From Ruminococcus callidus (GTDB lineage Bacteria; Bacillota; Clostridia; Oscillospirales; Ruminococcaceae): DNA of 64,000 nucleotides. A program made the position numbers and the translations under genes. The stretch is from assembly GCF_020709055.1 (NCBI RefSeq), contig NZ_JAJFCK010000007.1:31855-95854 (forward strand), read 5' to 3'. Positions 33,801 to 43,052 of this stretch are shown piece by piece. The notes beneath the pieces were generated by a model that had not been told where the DNA came from, searched no databases, and saw nothing but the letters and a program-made list of their open reading frames with translations. The first letter of the stretch is position 1, and every line of letters starts with the position of its first letter.

Positions 33801-36800
33801 ATGCAGTTTTTTGCGGAAACCTTTGCCAGACTGACTGCCTATCAGGAGCTGTGCAATGCCATGGAACAGGGGATTCAGCCCATCTCCCTGACAGGCGTGG
33901 CGCAGGTTCATAAGGCGCATCTGCTGGCGGCGCTGTGCAGCACACATGCGCCGCTTCTTGCGGTGACGGCGGAGGAAGCAGAGGCACGCCGTCTTTGCGA
34001 CGACATCAACACCATGCTGGATCAGACAGCGGCGTGGCAGTTCCCATCCAGAGAACTGGTTCTGACACCGGTGGAGGGCGTGACGGTATCCTACGAGCAC
34101 GCACGCATTGCCGCCCTGACGGCGATGCGGCAGGGACAGTGCCGTGTCATCATTGCGAGCATTGAGGCGCTGCTTCAGCCCACCATTGCGCCGGAAGCGC
34201 TGGAGGAGCACACGCTGGTGCTGCACTGCGGAGAACAGATCGAACGGGATGCGCTGATTCAGAAGCTCATCTTTGGCGGCTACGTGCGCAGCGAGAGCGT
34301 GTCCGGCGCCGGACAGTTCTCCGTGCGCGGCGACATTCTGGACATCTTTCCCGTGCAGTGCACCGCCCCCATTCGTCTGGAACTGTGGGGCGACGAGATC
34401 GACACCCTGACGCAGTTCGATCCGGAGACCCAGCGCCGGACACAGGCGGTGGAGGAACTCCGGATTCCGCCGGCACGGGAGACACTGTTCCAGCCGGAGG
34501 AGCTTGCCGAAAAGCTCCGCACCCACGCCCGTTCCCTGCGTGGAAAATACGCCGAAGCGGCAAAGAAAAAGCTCTGTGACGATGCGAAGAAGATCGACGC
34601 CGGCATTGTGCCGGTCTATCTGGAAAAGTATGCGCCGCTGCTGCGGGAAAAGGCGACGCTTTTGCTGGACTACGGCGTGCAGGCGGTGCTGTTCAGCGAG
34701 TACAATGCTGTGCAGGAGATGCAGCACAGCATTCTGGAGCAGTACCGGACGGACTGTCAGCTTCTGCTGGAGGAGGGGGACCTCTGCCGAGGACTGGAGG
34801 GCTACTATCAGGATCCTGCGGAGGTCATGGCACGGCTGAAATCCCTGTTCTGTGTGTGCATGAACAACTTCCTGCAGGGCGGGGAACAGATGGCGTTCCG
34901 CAAGCTGCTCTCAGTGGATGCGATGCAGACGGCGCCGTGGGGCGGCGAACTGAGCCAGCTGGTGGAGGATTTGCAGGAGTACCTCCAGCAGGGCTATTGC
35001 GTCATGCTTTTCGCCGGCAGCGAAAAGACACTGCCCATCTTGCAGCAGGATCTGCGGGAGAGCGGCATCCGCTGCGAACTCGCCAGGGCGGACAGCGTCT
35101 GGCAGGAGGGCGTGGTCTATCTGCGCACCGGCAGCCTGTCCGGCGGCTTTGCCTATCCGGAGATCCGGACGGCGCTCATCACACAGGCGCACGCCATGCA
35201 CGCCGTTGCACGGCGCACCCCCAAGCGCAAGCGGAGCGAGGAGATCCGGTCGCTCTCGGACATCGCCGCCGGCGATCTGGTCGTTCACGCTGCCCACGGC
35301 ATCGGCAAGTTCCTGGGCGTGCGCCAGATCGAGATGGACGGCGTCACCAAGGACTACATCAGCATTCAGTACGCCGGAAAGGATATGCTCTATGTGCCGG
35401 TCACGCAGCTGGATGTCATCTCCAAATACATCGGCCCGCGGGAGGATGTTCATGTCAAGCTGAACCGGCTCTCCTCGCCGGAGTGGCAGCGGACACGGAA
35501 TAATGTGCGCCGTGCCGTACGGGATATGGCGGACGAACTGGTGGCGCTGTACGCCAAACGGGAACAGGCAAAGGGCATCGAGTTCTATCCGGACGACGAG
35601 ATCCAGCAGGACTTCGAGGCACGTTTTCCCTATATCGAAACGGAGGATCAGCTCTCCGCCATTGCGGAGATCAAGCGGGATATGGAACGCCCCCGCCCCA
35701 TGGACCGGCTGCTGTGCGGCGATGTGGGCTTCGGCAAAACGGAGGTCGCCCTGCGTGCTGCTATGAAATGCGTTCTCAGCGGAAAGCAGTGCGCCATTCT
35801 TGTCCCCACCACAGTGCTCGCCATGCAGCACTTTCAGACGGCGCTGCGCCGGTTTGAGCATTTCCCCGTGAATGTGGAGATGCTCTCCCGCTTCGTGCCT
35901 CTGCGGAAGCAGCGGGAGGTGCTGGCAGGGCTGAAGAGCGGCAAAGTGGACGTTGTCATCGGCACGCACCGGCTGGTGCAGAAAGACGTGGCGTTCCATG
36001 CCCTCGGTCTGGCAATCGTGGACGAGGAACAGCGCTTCGGCGTGGCGCACAAGGAGAAGTTCAAGGAGATGTTCGCCGGCGTGGATATGCTGACGCTGTC
36101 GGCAACGCCTATTCCCCGCACGCTGAACATGGCGATGAGCGGCATTCGGGATATGTCCGTCATTGCCCAGCCGCCGCAGGACCGCTATCCGGTGCAAACC
36201 TATGTCATGGAGTACAACGACGCCGTGGTATTTCAGGCGATCCGGCGGGAGCTGAAGCGGGGCGGACAGGTGTACTACATTTACAATCGGGTGAACAGTA
36301 TCGAACTGGTGGCTGCCAAGCTGCAAAGCGCTATTCCGGAGGCACGGATTTTGGTGGCGCACGGCAGAATGGGCGAGGCGGAAATGTCCGAGATCTGGCG
36401 GAAACTGGTGGAAAATGAGGCGGACATTCTGGTCTGCACCACCATCATTGAAACCGGTGTGGATGTGCCCAATGTCAACACCCTCATCATCGAGAATGCG
36501 GACTATTTCGGGCTGAGCCAGCTGTACCAGCTGCGGGGACGTGTGGGGCGCTCCAACCGCCGTGCCTACGCTTATTTTACGTTCAAGCGTGACAAGGTGC
36601 TGCGGGAGGAATCCGCCCGCCGTCTGGCGGCCATGCGGGAGTTCACCCAGTTCGGCAGCGGGTTCCAGATCGCCCTGCGGGATCTGGAGATCCGTGGCGC
36701 CGGCAGCATGCTGGGCGGACAGCAACATGGTCACATGGAGGCCGTGGGATACGAAATGTATCTGCGCCTGCTGGAGGAGGCAGTGGCAGAGGCAAAGGGC

Positions 36801-37262
36801 GAGCCGATTCCGGAGAAACCGGAGTGCGTTGTGGATATCCACATCGACGCCTATATCCCCAGCGCCTACATCGAGAGCCTGAACCAGCGTCTGGACATGT
36901 ACCGGAAAATCGCCGTGGTTTCCAGCGAATCGGAGGAATCCGACCTGCTGGACGAACTCATCGACCGTTACGGCGAACCACCGCGGCAGGTGCTGGGACT
37001 GGTGACCGTGGCACGTCTGCGCAATACGGCTGCGAACCTCGGCATCACAGAAATCGTCCAGCGTGGCGGAAAGGTGACGTTCTGCACGGAGCAGATCACA
37101 CCGGACATTATTGCTGCATTTTCCGCACAGTATCGGGGCAATGTGTCGTGGAATCTGTCGGGCAAAACCGGCATCTGCGTGACGATGGAACGTGGAACTG
37201 CACTGGATTTGATACGGGATGTTTTAGAAACTATGACGAAAGTGAGAAGAATCGGGAAGTGA
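33801..37262 (+). CDS. mfd: Transcription-repair coupling factor
   Basis: 1153 aa from ATG 33801, preceded by AAAGGAGGA; an earlier ATG at 33762 lacks one. It pushes stalled RNA polymerase off damaged DNA and recruits UvrA. UvrB-like N-terminal region about 20-380, RNA-polymerase-interacting (CarD-like) domain about 480-550 (GDLVVHAAHGIGKFLGV), RecG-like motor about 610-950 with Walker A CGDVGFGKTE, DEEQRFGVAHKEK and LSATPIPRTL, and a TRCF C-terminal domain about 1010-1110 that restrains UvrA binding. Follows pth by 50 nt. Confidence 0.96.
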   Translation: MQFFAETFARLTAYQELCNAMEQGIQPISLTGVAQVHKAHLLAALCSTHAPLLAVTAEEAEARRLCDDINTMLDQTAAWQFPSRELVLTPVEGVTVSYEHARIAALTAMRQGQCRVIIASIEALLQPTIAPEALEEHTLVLHCGEQIERDALIQKLIFGGYVRSESVSGAGQFSVRGDILDIFPVQCTAPIRLELWGDEIDTLTQFDPETQRRTQAVEELRIPPARETLFQPEELAEKLRTHARSLRGKYAEAAKKKLCDDAKKIDAGIVPVYLEKYAPLLREKATLLLDYGVQAVLFSEYNAVQEMQHSILEQYRTDCQLLLEEGDLCRGLEGYYQDPAEVMARLKSLFCVCMNNFLQGGEQMAFRKLLSVDAMQTAPWGGELSQLVEDLQEYLQQGYCVMLFAGSEKTLPILQQDLRESGIRCELARADSVWQEGVVYLRTGSLSGGFAYPEIRTALITQAHAMHAVARRTPKRKRSEEIRSLSDIAAGDLVVHAAHGIGKFLGVRQIEMDGVTKDYISIQYAGKDMLYVPVTQLDVISKYIGPREDVHVKLNRLSSPEWQRTRNNVRRAVRDMADELVALYAKREQAKGIEFYPDDEIQQDFEARFPYIETEDQLSAIAEIKRDMERPRPMDRLLCGDVGFGKTEVALRAAMKCVLSGKQCAILVPTTVLAMQHFQTALRRFEHFPVNVEMLSRFVPLRKQREVLAGLKSGKVDVVIGTHRLVQKDVAFHALGLAIVDEEQRFGVAHKEKFKEMFAGVDMLTLSATPIPRTLNMAMSGIRDMSVIAQPPQDRYPVQTYVMEYNDAVVFQAIRRELKRGGQVYYIYNRVNSIELVAAKLQSAIPEARILVAHGRMGEAEMSEIWRKLVENEADILVCTTIIETGVDVPNVNTLIIENADYFGLSQLYQLRGRVGRSNRRAYAYFTFKRDKVLREESARRLAAMREFTQFGSGFQIALRDLEIRGAGSMLGGQQHGHMEAVGYEMYLRLLEEAVAEAKGEPIPEKPECVVDIHIDAYIPSAYIESLNQRLDMYRKIAVVSSESEESDLLDELIDRYGEPPRQVLGLVTVARLRNTAANLGITEIVQRGGKVTFCTEQITPDIIAAFSAQYRGNVSWNLSGKTGICVTMERGTALDLIRDVLETMTKVRRIGK

Positions 37263-37341
37263 CGTAAAACTCACCCGAAATCTTTGTGCGATTTTTGGCA
37301 GTTTCACCGGAATTTCAATCAAGATTTAGGTAAAATGTGCA

Positions 37342-37370
37342 TAGACAAAAGTTGAAAATCATGCTATAAT
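37342..37370 (+). promoter_or_regulatory. Promoter of the Thr-rich wall protein
   Basis: TAGACA (37342-37347), 17-nt spacer, TATAAT (37365-37370). An imperfect stem (TAGAGTGGCA with TGCCGTGCTCTA) follows in the leader. Confidence 0.7.
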
Positions 37371-37434
37371 AACGATATTGTTATAGAGTGGCATGGTATG
37401 TGTGCCGTGCTCTATTTCGAGGAGGAGAAATACG

Positions 37435-38403
37435 ATGAAGTTTATGAGAAAACTGGTGGCAAGCGTTGCTGCGGTTACGGTTGCAGCAACATCGGTTGCA
37501 ACATTTGCGTTTTCTGCATCTGCCCTGACCTATGAGAACGATGCAATCGTTTCCACAGATAAGGGACCGTACACCGCATACCTGTGCATTCAGGCCGGTG
37601 CTGACAAGCGCTCTGTAACAGACGATTATCCCAATGCGGTTGAGAAAGAGAAGAACAGCAAGGGTATCAGCTGCGCAGATGCAACCTTCACAGGTAACGG
37701 CACGTATACCGTAAGCGTTACCGTTGCAAACGGTTCCGATACCATTGAGCAGCTGATGCTGGAAACCGACATCAACTCCTATGCATTTGCACCGAAGGAA
37801 GCAGAAACCGTAAAGGGCACACTGCCGACTGGCTGCACTGTTTCCATCGTCATCAATTCTATCACAGTAAAGCAGACCTCGGGCAGCGGCTACTCCATCC
37901 CGTACAACGGCGCATCCAAGGGCGCACTGTGTCAGGGTGATAACGACTCTTCCATCCGTGTGAACATTCTGAACGCCCAGACAACACCGAAGGTTTCCGA
38001 TATTTCGAACGACCTCAGCGGACTGGGCGGTCTGGCTGGCGGCGACACCGTTGAAGTTTCCTTCACTGTAAGCGGTCTGGACGCAGGCGGCAACGGCGGA
38101 GAGGAAACTACCACTACCACTACCACTACCACTACGACTGACGAAAATGGCGGTGGCGGTGAAACCACTACAACCGCAGCAGGCAGCACAACTACCACCA
38201 CTGCAAACGGCGAAAGTGACAGCAGCGGAAGCTCCGGTTCCAGCAGCGGTTCTTCGTCTGGCAACAGGTCCGGCAACAAGTCCGGCAACAACAGCACCGC
38301 TTCTCAGACCGGCGACTTCGGCATCGCAGCAGTTGTCATTGGCAGCGTTGCAGCAGCAGCTCTGGGCGCTGGCGCTTATACCGTAACCAGAAGAAAGAAG
38401 TAA
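37435..38403 (+). CDS. Secreted Thr/Ser-rich surface protein with C-terminal anchor
   Basis: 322 aa from ATG 37435, after GAGGAGGAG. Signal peptide about 1-33 (cleavage near SASA-LTYE). Residues about 35-215 form an unrecognised beta-rich domain (TGNGTYTVSVTVANGSD, TVEVSFTVSGLDAGG). Residues about 222-295 are a Thr-, Gly- and Ser-rich linker similar to those of the cellulosomal enzymes. The C-terminus reads TASQTGDFG, a hydrophobic stretch VVIGSVAAAALGAGAYTV, and TRRKK. This resembles a sortase signal, with SQTGD replacing LPxTG. It is probably exposed on the cell wall; its partner or ligand is unknown. It is a single-gene unit. Confidence 0.7.
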   Translation: MKFMRKLVASVAAVTVAATSVATFAFSASALTYENDAIVSTDKGPYTAYLCIQAGADKRSVTDDYPNAVEKEKNSKGISCADATFTGNGTYTVSVTVANGSDTIEQLMLETDINSYAFAPKEAETVKGTLPTGCTVSIVINSITVKQTSGSGYSIPYNGASKGALCQGDNDSSIRVNILNAQTTPKVSDISNDLSGLGGLAGGDTVEVSFTVSGLDAGGNGGEETTTTTTTTTTTDENGGGGETTTTAAGSTTTTTANGESDSSGSSGSSSGSSSGNRSGNKSGNNSTASQTGDFGIAAVVIGSVAAAALGAGAYTVTRRKK

Positions 38404-38466
38404 ACGGCTTCCCGTCTGGTTTGAACTTTTCGACAATCTCATTTTTTCATTTTTACCCCTATATAG

Positions 38467-38500
38467 CGAAAAGCCCTGCCTTTCCCGGCGGGGCTTTTCG
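38467..38500. terminator. Bidirectional terminator between the wall protein gene and rnhA
   Basis: CGAAAAGCCCTGCC pairs with GGCGGGGCTTTTCG (one wobble). T runs lie on both strands between the converging genes. Confidence 0.82.
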
Positions 38501-38520
38501 TGTGTATGCAGTGTGCTGTT

Positions 38521-38961
38521 TTATTGGGCGTAGATGTCCCGCTGCATGACTGCCAGCTGGTCGCAGCGCTCGTTCTCCGGATGGCCGGCGTGTCCTTTGA
38601 CCCAGTGGAAAGTGACTTTGTGGCGCTCCAGCAGCGGCAGCAGCTGCTCCCAGAGATCGACGTTCAGGGCGGGCTTCTTGTCGGACTTCACCCAGCCCCG
38701 CTTTTTCCAGCCGTACACCCAGCCCTTTGTGATGCTGTCCACCACATATTTGCTGTCCGTGGTGAGCAGTACCTGACACGGCTCTTTCAGAGCGGCGAGG
38801 GCGGAGATGACGCCGGTCAGCTCCATGCGGTTGTTGGTGGTTTCGGCAGCGCCGCCGGAAAGCTCCTTTTCCGCCGTGCCGTAGCGGAGAATCGCCCCCC
38901 ATCCTCCGGGGCCGGGGTTTCCGCTGCATGCGCCGTCGGTGAAGATCTGTACTGTTTTCAT
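38521..38961 (-). CDS. rnhA: Ribonuclease HI
   Basis: 146 aa from ATG 38961, after AAAGGAGG; the frame is open far upstream but only through promoter DNA. It cuts RNA in RNA-DNA hybrids. Catalytic carboxylates: Asp in [17 protein letters not shown], Glu in [15 protein letters not shown], Asp in [13 protein letters not shown], and a last Asp in [21 protein letters not shown] is the His loop. Length is typical for bacterial RNase HI. Monocistronic. Confidence 0.95.
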   Translation of the reverse strand: MKTVQIFTDGACSGNPGPGGWGAILRYGTAEKELSGGAAETTNNRMELTGVISALAALKEPCQVLLTTDSKYVVDSITKGWVYGWKKRGWVKSDKKPALNVDLWEQLLPLLERHKVTFHWVKGHAGHPENERCDQLAVMQRDIYAQ

Positions 38962-39064
38962 GAAAAACCTCCTTTTCTCTCCTGCGATGCCCGGCGGCCG
39001 GAAAGCAAAATCGTGCTGCTTTTGGACAAATCTGCCGGAGCATCGCATGCGGACTCTGCTTTCT

Positions 39065-39093
39065 ATTATACAGGAAAACGGAACGGGAATCAA
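39065..39093 (-). promoter_or_regulatory. Promoter of rnhA
   Basis: On the minus strand, TTGATT (39093-39088), 17-nt spacer, TATAAT (39070-39065). Confidence 0.72.
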
Positions 39094-39143
39094 CTCCAAA
39101 AAAAACCGGCAGCAATTTGTGTGAATTGCATATAACAGAATCC

Positions 39144-39172
39144 TTGACCAACTGTGATTTTTATGGTATAAT
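39144..39172 (+). promoter_or_regulatory. Promoter of the solute-binding protein gene
   Basis: TTGACC (39144-39149), 17-nt spacer, TATAAT (39167-39172). Confidence 0.8.
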
Positions 39173-39179
39173 ACAAAGG

Positions 39180-39193
39180 AGAGAGCGCTTGCA
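39180..39193. promoter_or_regulatory. cre/LacI-type operator candidate
   Basis: The minus strand reads TGCAAGCGCTCTC, close to the catabolite-responsive element pattern TGWAARCGYTWNCW. It lies 8 nt after the -10 box, so a bound regulator would block transcription. Confidence 0.45.
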
Positions 39194-39262
39194 CTGCATC
39201 TGGCGGCAGCAGGCTTTAAAATCGGAAAAGTCAATGGAAAATGAGAAAAGGAGTCTTTTCCC

Positions 39263-40723
39263 ATGAAGAAATTAACACGTGTTTTGGCGGCACTCATGGC
39301 GCTGACCATGATGGGCACACTGGCAGCATGTGGCAGCAGCGACGATTCCAAGGCGGAGTCCTCGGCGGCAGAATCTCACTACAAAGAAAATGACGAAGTT
39401 GCGGTAGACGCTTCTCTGGTGGACGATATGGTCAAGAACGATCCGGACATCAAGGGACAGACCATCTACTGGCTGGCGGATTACGATATCAATCCGGTGA
39501 ACAATCAGGACAGAAGCGTTGCCCTGACGCTGTTCGAGGATAAGTACGGCGCAAAGGTGGAATATGTTTCCTGTACCTCCGACACCAAGTTCGACACGCT
39601 GGCAAGCCGTATCCTGGGCGGCGATCCGGTGGACATGTTCCCCTATGAGTGGGACGCTGTGCCCAACGGCGTCACCAAGGATCAGTACCAGCCGCTGGAC
39701 GACTACCTCGACCTGAGCGACGACATCTGGAGCGATATGTCCGATGTCATCAACATGTTTGAATATCAGGGCAAGCACTACGTTGTACCGTACTGCCTGT
39801 CTGACCCGCTGCTGATCACCTACAGCCGTTCTCTCTGCGAGGAAAACGGTCTGGATGACCCGTATGAGCTTTATAAGAAGGACAAGTGGGATTGGGACAC
39901 CTTCATGGATATGATGAAGACGTTCGTTTCCAACGCCAGCAACGGCGAAACACGCTATGGCATCAACGGCTGGTTCGGTCAGGCAATGGTGCAGTCCACC
40001 GGACAGGCATTCGTTACGTATGACGGCACCAAGTTCTCCAATAATATCAATAACTCTGCCATCGAAGAGGCAGAGAATACTATGGAAGAGATCATGAAGC
40101 TGGGTATGTATGACCCGACCTGGTACGGCTACCTGCCGGATGACGGCTCGACGCTGTTCTTTGGCATGGCAGACTGGGCGCTGGGTATTTCCAACGTCAA
40201 GAACGATCCCAATCCGGAGGTCAATGACGACGGCTTTGTGGAAGAGGGCGATCTGATGATCGTGCCGTTCCCGAAGCAGCCCGGCTCGGACGAGTACTAT
40301 CTGAACTGCAACTTCGGCGCAAAGATGCTGGTCAAGGGTTCGGATAAGGGTGATGCAGTTGCTGCGTACATCAAGTGCGAGCGCCTGGCAGCTATGATCG
40401 ACGACTATCAGGACGCTGCCAAGGAAAAGGCAATCATCCCCCAGAAGACCGCAGCCGGCAAGCTCAAGAGCTATGTGACCGAGGAGCAGTATGATGCGCT
40501 GCAGGATTATAAGGATCCCGGCAAGATTACACCGGTATTCGATTTCGGCTACGGCATGGGCAGCAGAATGTACGGCGACGGCGAGTATACCTACGAGACC
40601 AGAGGCGTTATGAACAACCTGACCAGTGCGCTGCTGAACGGCGAGAAGGATTCCTGGGCCGTGCTGCGTGATGAGTGGGCTTCTGTGATCGATGAGGTCA
40701 TCGACAGCTATAACAGCAAGTAA
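39263..40723 (+). CDS. ABC-type extracellular solute-binding lipoprotein (sugar family)
   Basis: 486 aa. Lipoprotein signal with lipobox ending LAAC at about residue 22, then a Ser/Ala/Glu spacer. The rest matches family 1 solute-binding proteins ([58 protein letters not shown]), which bind oligosaccharides for ABC import. No permease or ATPase gene is beside it: the next gene downstream is rimP under its own promoter. It must therefore work with a transporter elsewhere or as a sensor. Proteins of this set commonly use the shared MsmK-type ATPase. Confidence 0.85.
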   Translation: MKKLTRVLAALMALTMMGTLAACGSSDDSKAESSAAESHYKENDEVAVDASLVDDMVKNDPDIKGQTIYWLADYDINPVNNQDRSVALTLFEDKYGAKVEYVSCTSDTKFDTLASRILGGDPVDMFPYEWDAVPNGVTKDQYQPLDDYLDLSDDIWSDMSDVINMFEYQGKHYVVPYCLSDPLLITYSRSLCEENGLDDPYELYKKDKWDWDTFMDMMKTFVSNASNGETRYGINGWFGQAMVQSTGQAFVTYDGTKFSNNINNSAIEEAENTMEEIMKLGMYDPTWYGYLPDDGSTLFFGMADWALGISNVKNDPNPEVNDDGFVEEGDLMIVPFPKQPGSDEYYLNCNFGAKMLVKGSDKGDAVAAYIKCERLAAMIDDYQDAAKEKAIIPQKTAAGKLKSYVTEEQYDALQDYKDPGKITPVFDFGYGMGSRMYGDGEYTYETRGVMNNLTSALLNGEKDSWAVLRDEWASVIDEVIDSYNSK

Positions 40724-40740
40724 TTGAAAACGAGTTCAAG

Positions 40741-40786
40741 AAGGAGGAGCGTTTTCCGCAGCAAAAGCGGAGAAAGCTCCTTTTTT
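40741..40786 (+). terminator. Terminator after the solute-binding protein gene
   Basis: AAGGAGGAGCGTTTTCCGC pairs imperfectly with GCGGAGAAAGCTCCTT, followed by six T residues. Confidence 0.75.
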
Positions 40787-40870
40787 ATGGGCAAACGGAG
40801 CGATGGCGGTGCCTTTTCCGTGCAGTGTGCTGAAATTTTCGGAGAATGGGACTTTTTTTCCCGGAACCTC

Positions 40871-40899
40871 TTGATTTTTTCCGCCTGCGGTGTTATAAT
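40871..40899 (+). promoter_or_regulatory. Promoter of the rimP-nusA-infB operon
   Basis: TTGATT (40871-40876), 17-nt spacer, TATAAT (40894-40899). Confidence 0.75.
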
Positions 40900-40917
40900 A
40901 AAGACAATCATGCAGCC

Positions 40918-41045
40918 AAAGACCGGAACCCCACCGGTCTTTCGTTTATGTAAGAGCCTGTGATGTGTGAAACGACGCAGTCAGGCAGCCGAAAATGGTT
41001 GGCATTTGCCGCCGTTCTGCCGGTGCGGAGCGGGAACGCAAATGC
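40918..41045 (+). promoter_or_regulatory. Structured leader of the nusA operon
   Basis: Two stems follow the promoter. AAAGACCGG/CCGGTCTTT (40918-40942) is trailed by TTTCGTTT and could act as a weak attenuator. GCATTTGC/GCAAATGC with inner CGTTC/GAACG (41002-41045) lies just before the rimP ribosome binding site. Their use in regulation is an inference. Confidence 0.45.
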
Positions 41046-41068
41046 TTAGAAAAAAGGAGCAGATCAGC

Positions 41069-41548
41069 ATGAAAATGAAAAAATTCGGCGGAACCGAACG
41101 TGTGGTCTATGACTTGGTCAAGCCCATTGCGGACGAGTTCGGCTACACCATCTGGGATGTGTGTTTTGAAAAGGAAGGCGCTTACTGGTACCTTCGGGTA
41201 TTCATCGACCACCCCGACGGGATCACCATCGAAGACTGCGAAAAAATGACACGTCCGGTAAATGCGGCAGTAGATGCGGCAGACCCCATCTCTCAGGCGT
41301 ATGTGCTGGAGGTCGGCTCCGCCGGACTGGAGCGGGAGCTGAACCAGCCCTGGCATTTCGAGGAAAGTCTGGGCATGGAAGTGCGTGCCCGTGCGGTTCG
41401 CCCCATTGACGGAGAACGTGAGTGGATCGGCGTGCTGAAGGCGTTCGACGCAGAGCATGTGACCATTGCGCTGGAAGAGGAACAGGAAGTGACATTGGCG
41501 CTGAACGATCTGTCGTATGTGCGGCGCTATGTGGCTGTGGAATTTTAA
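41069..41548 (+). CDS. rimP: Ribosome maturation factor RimP
   Basis: 159 aa from ATG 41069, after AAAAAGGAG; ATG 41075 is nearly as good. It helps assemble the 30S subunit. Typical features: KPIADEFGYTIWDVCFEKEGAYWYLRVFID, then GITIEDCEKMTRPVNAAVDAAD and YVLEVGSAGLERELNQPWHF (each recognisable RimP blocks), and a C-terminal SH3-like domain from about residue 90. First gene of the nusA operon. Confidence 0.94.
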   Translation: MKMKKFGGTERVVYDLVKPIADEFGYTIWDVCFEKEGAYWYLRVFIDHPDGITIEDCEKMTRPVNAAVDAADPISQAYVLEVGSAGLERELNQPWHFEESLGMEVRARAVRPIDGEREWIGVLKAFDAEHVTIALEEEQEVTLALNDLSYVRRYVAVEF

Positions 41549-41572
41549 ATCAAACGGAGGAATAGAAAGAGA

Positions 41573-42769
41573 ATGGCTAACGGTTTTTTTGAGGAGCTTT
41601 CCGCACTGGGAAGCGAGACCAATGTGGACACCGATCTGCTGGTGGAGAAGGTAAAGTCCGCCATGCTGAAAGCGGCGAGAAAGGTATACCCCAACAGCGA
41701 GGAAAATCTGCGGGTGACGATCGACCCGTTGACCAAGACATTTGAAATGTACCTGATTCAGAATGTCGTAGAGGGCGAGCCGGCAGATGAGAATGAGATC
41801 AATCTGGCAGAGGCACGCACCATTGATCCGGCTGCCTATGTGGGCGGTACGGTGTCCCGCCGTCTGGATATCGCAAAGTTCGGCCGTGCAGCAGCACAGT
41901 CTGCCAAGCAGTCCATCAAGGGCGACCTGCGGGAGATCAATCGGGAGCGGATTCTGGGCGAATTCCAGCATCTGGAGAACGACTGCATCACCTGTGAAGT
42001 CAAGCAGGTGGAGGCGGGAGGCACTGTAACACTGCTCTACCATAACACCGAGCTGTATCTGTTCCGCAACGAGCAGATCCCCAACGAGAACCTGCATGAG
42101 GGACAGCTGGTCAAGGTATACATCACTACCATTGCCAACAAGCAGAAGAAGCCCATCATCAAAATTTCCCGTGCCCGCAAGGAGCTGGTAAAGCGTCTGT
42201 TCGAGCTGGAAATTCCGGAAATTTATGATGGCACCGTGGAGATCAAGGCAATCTCCCGGGAAGCCGGCTCCCGTACCAAGGTTGCCGTTTGGTCCCGTGA
42301 CCCCAATGTTGACGCAGTGGGTGCCTGCATCGGTAAGAACAACGCACGTATCCGTGCCATTGTGGGCGAGTTCGGCGATCTGGAGAAAATCGACATCATC
42401 CCGTACAGTGAGGTTCCGGAGGAATTCATCGCCAGCGCACTGGCTCCGGCAAAGGTTCTGAGCGTGACCATTCTGGACAGCGAGGAAAAGACCTGCACCG
42501 TCGTGGTTCCCAACGACCAGCTCTCTCTTGCCATCGGCAACCGTGGTCAGAACGTCAAGCTGGCAGTCAAGCTGACGGGCTATAAGAAGATCGACATCAA
42601 GCCGGAGTTCAGCATCGAGCCGGAGAAGACAGAGGAGGCTCCGGCTGCACCGGCAGAGCCTCTGGATGCAGAAACTGAGGCATCTCTCATGGAGGAGTCG
42701 GATCTGGGCATGACAGAGGAGCCGGCTGCGGAAACACCGGCAACGGAGGCGAACGGGATTGAAGAGTAA
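41573..42769 (+). CDS. nusA: Transcription termination/antitermination factor NusA
   Basis: 398 aa. N-terminal RNA-polymerase-binding domain (about 1-125, beginning NGFFEELSALGSE), S1 domain (about 133-200), and two KH domains (about 205-345; RSRDPN-like WSRDPNVDAVGACIGKNNARIRAI and VVPNDQLSLAIGNRGQNVKLA). After about residue 350 comes a Glu/Ala/Pro-rich acidic tail. Such tails are common in Gram-positive NusA, which lacks the C-terminal repeats of E. coli. It binds RNA polymerase and nascent RNA, and overlaps rnpM. Confidence 0.95.
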   Translation: MANGFFEELSALGSETNVDTDLLVEKVKSAMLKAARKVYPNSEENLRVTIDPLTKTFEMYLIQNVVEGEPADENEINLAEARTIDPAAYVGGTVSRRLDIAKFGRAAAQSAKQSIKGDLREINRERILGEFQHLENDCITCEVKQVEAGGTVTLLYHNTELYLFRNEQIPNENLHEGQLVKVYITTIANKQKKPIIKISRARKELVKRLFELEIPEIYDGTVEIKAISREAGSRTKVAVWSRDPNVDAVGACIGKNNARIRAIVGEFGDLEKIDIIPYSEVPEEFIASALAPAKVLSVTILDSEEKTCTVVVPNDQLSLAIGNRGQNVKLAVKLTGYKKIDIKPEFSIEPEKTEEAPAAPAEPLDAETEASLMEESDLGMTEEPAAETPATEANGIEE

Positions 42770-43052
42770 AAAAACACCGATGCGCCTTTGTATCGGATGC
42801 GGAGAAATGCGCCCGAAACGGGAGCTGGTTCGTGTGCTGAAAGCACCGGACGACACCATTTCTCTGGATATCACCGGAAAAAAATCCGGCCGGGGGGCAT
42901 ATTTATGTAAGAACCCGGCGTGCCTTGCCGCCGCCAGAAAGGGACACCGCCTGGAGCGTTCCTTCGGCTGCCGGGTGTCGGATGCCGTATATGAGGAGAT
43001 GGAGCATGTACTGCAAACAGAAGTTATGGAATCTGCTGACCATCTGTCGTAA
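42759..43052 (+). CDS. rnpM: RnpM/YlxR family RNA-binding protein
   Basis: 97 aa from a TTG start at 42759, 11 nt inside nusA and after GGAGGCGAA; ATG 42780 has no site. The family core is plain: MRLCIGCGEMRPKRELVRV, then KKSGRGAYLCKN and a CLAAA helix. In Bacillus the protein modulates RNase P. The small, basic form and the location between nusA and infB are typical. Confidence 0.9.
   Translation: MKSKKTPMRLCIGCGEMRPKRELVRVLKAPDDTISLDITGKKSGRGAYLCKNPACLAAARKGHRLERSFGCRVSDAVYEEMEHVLQTEVMESADHLS

Noticed and set aside
38101..38140. Short tandem repeats considered as a possible CRISPR or VNTR locus
   Set aside because: They are in-frame Thr codons within a linker, too short and without spacers; only length variation is plausible.
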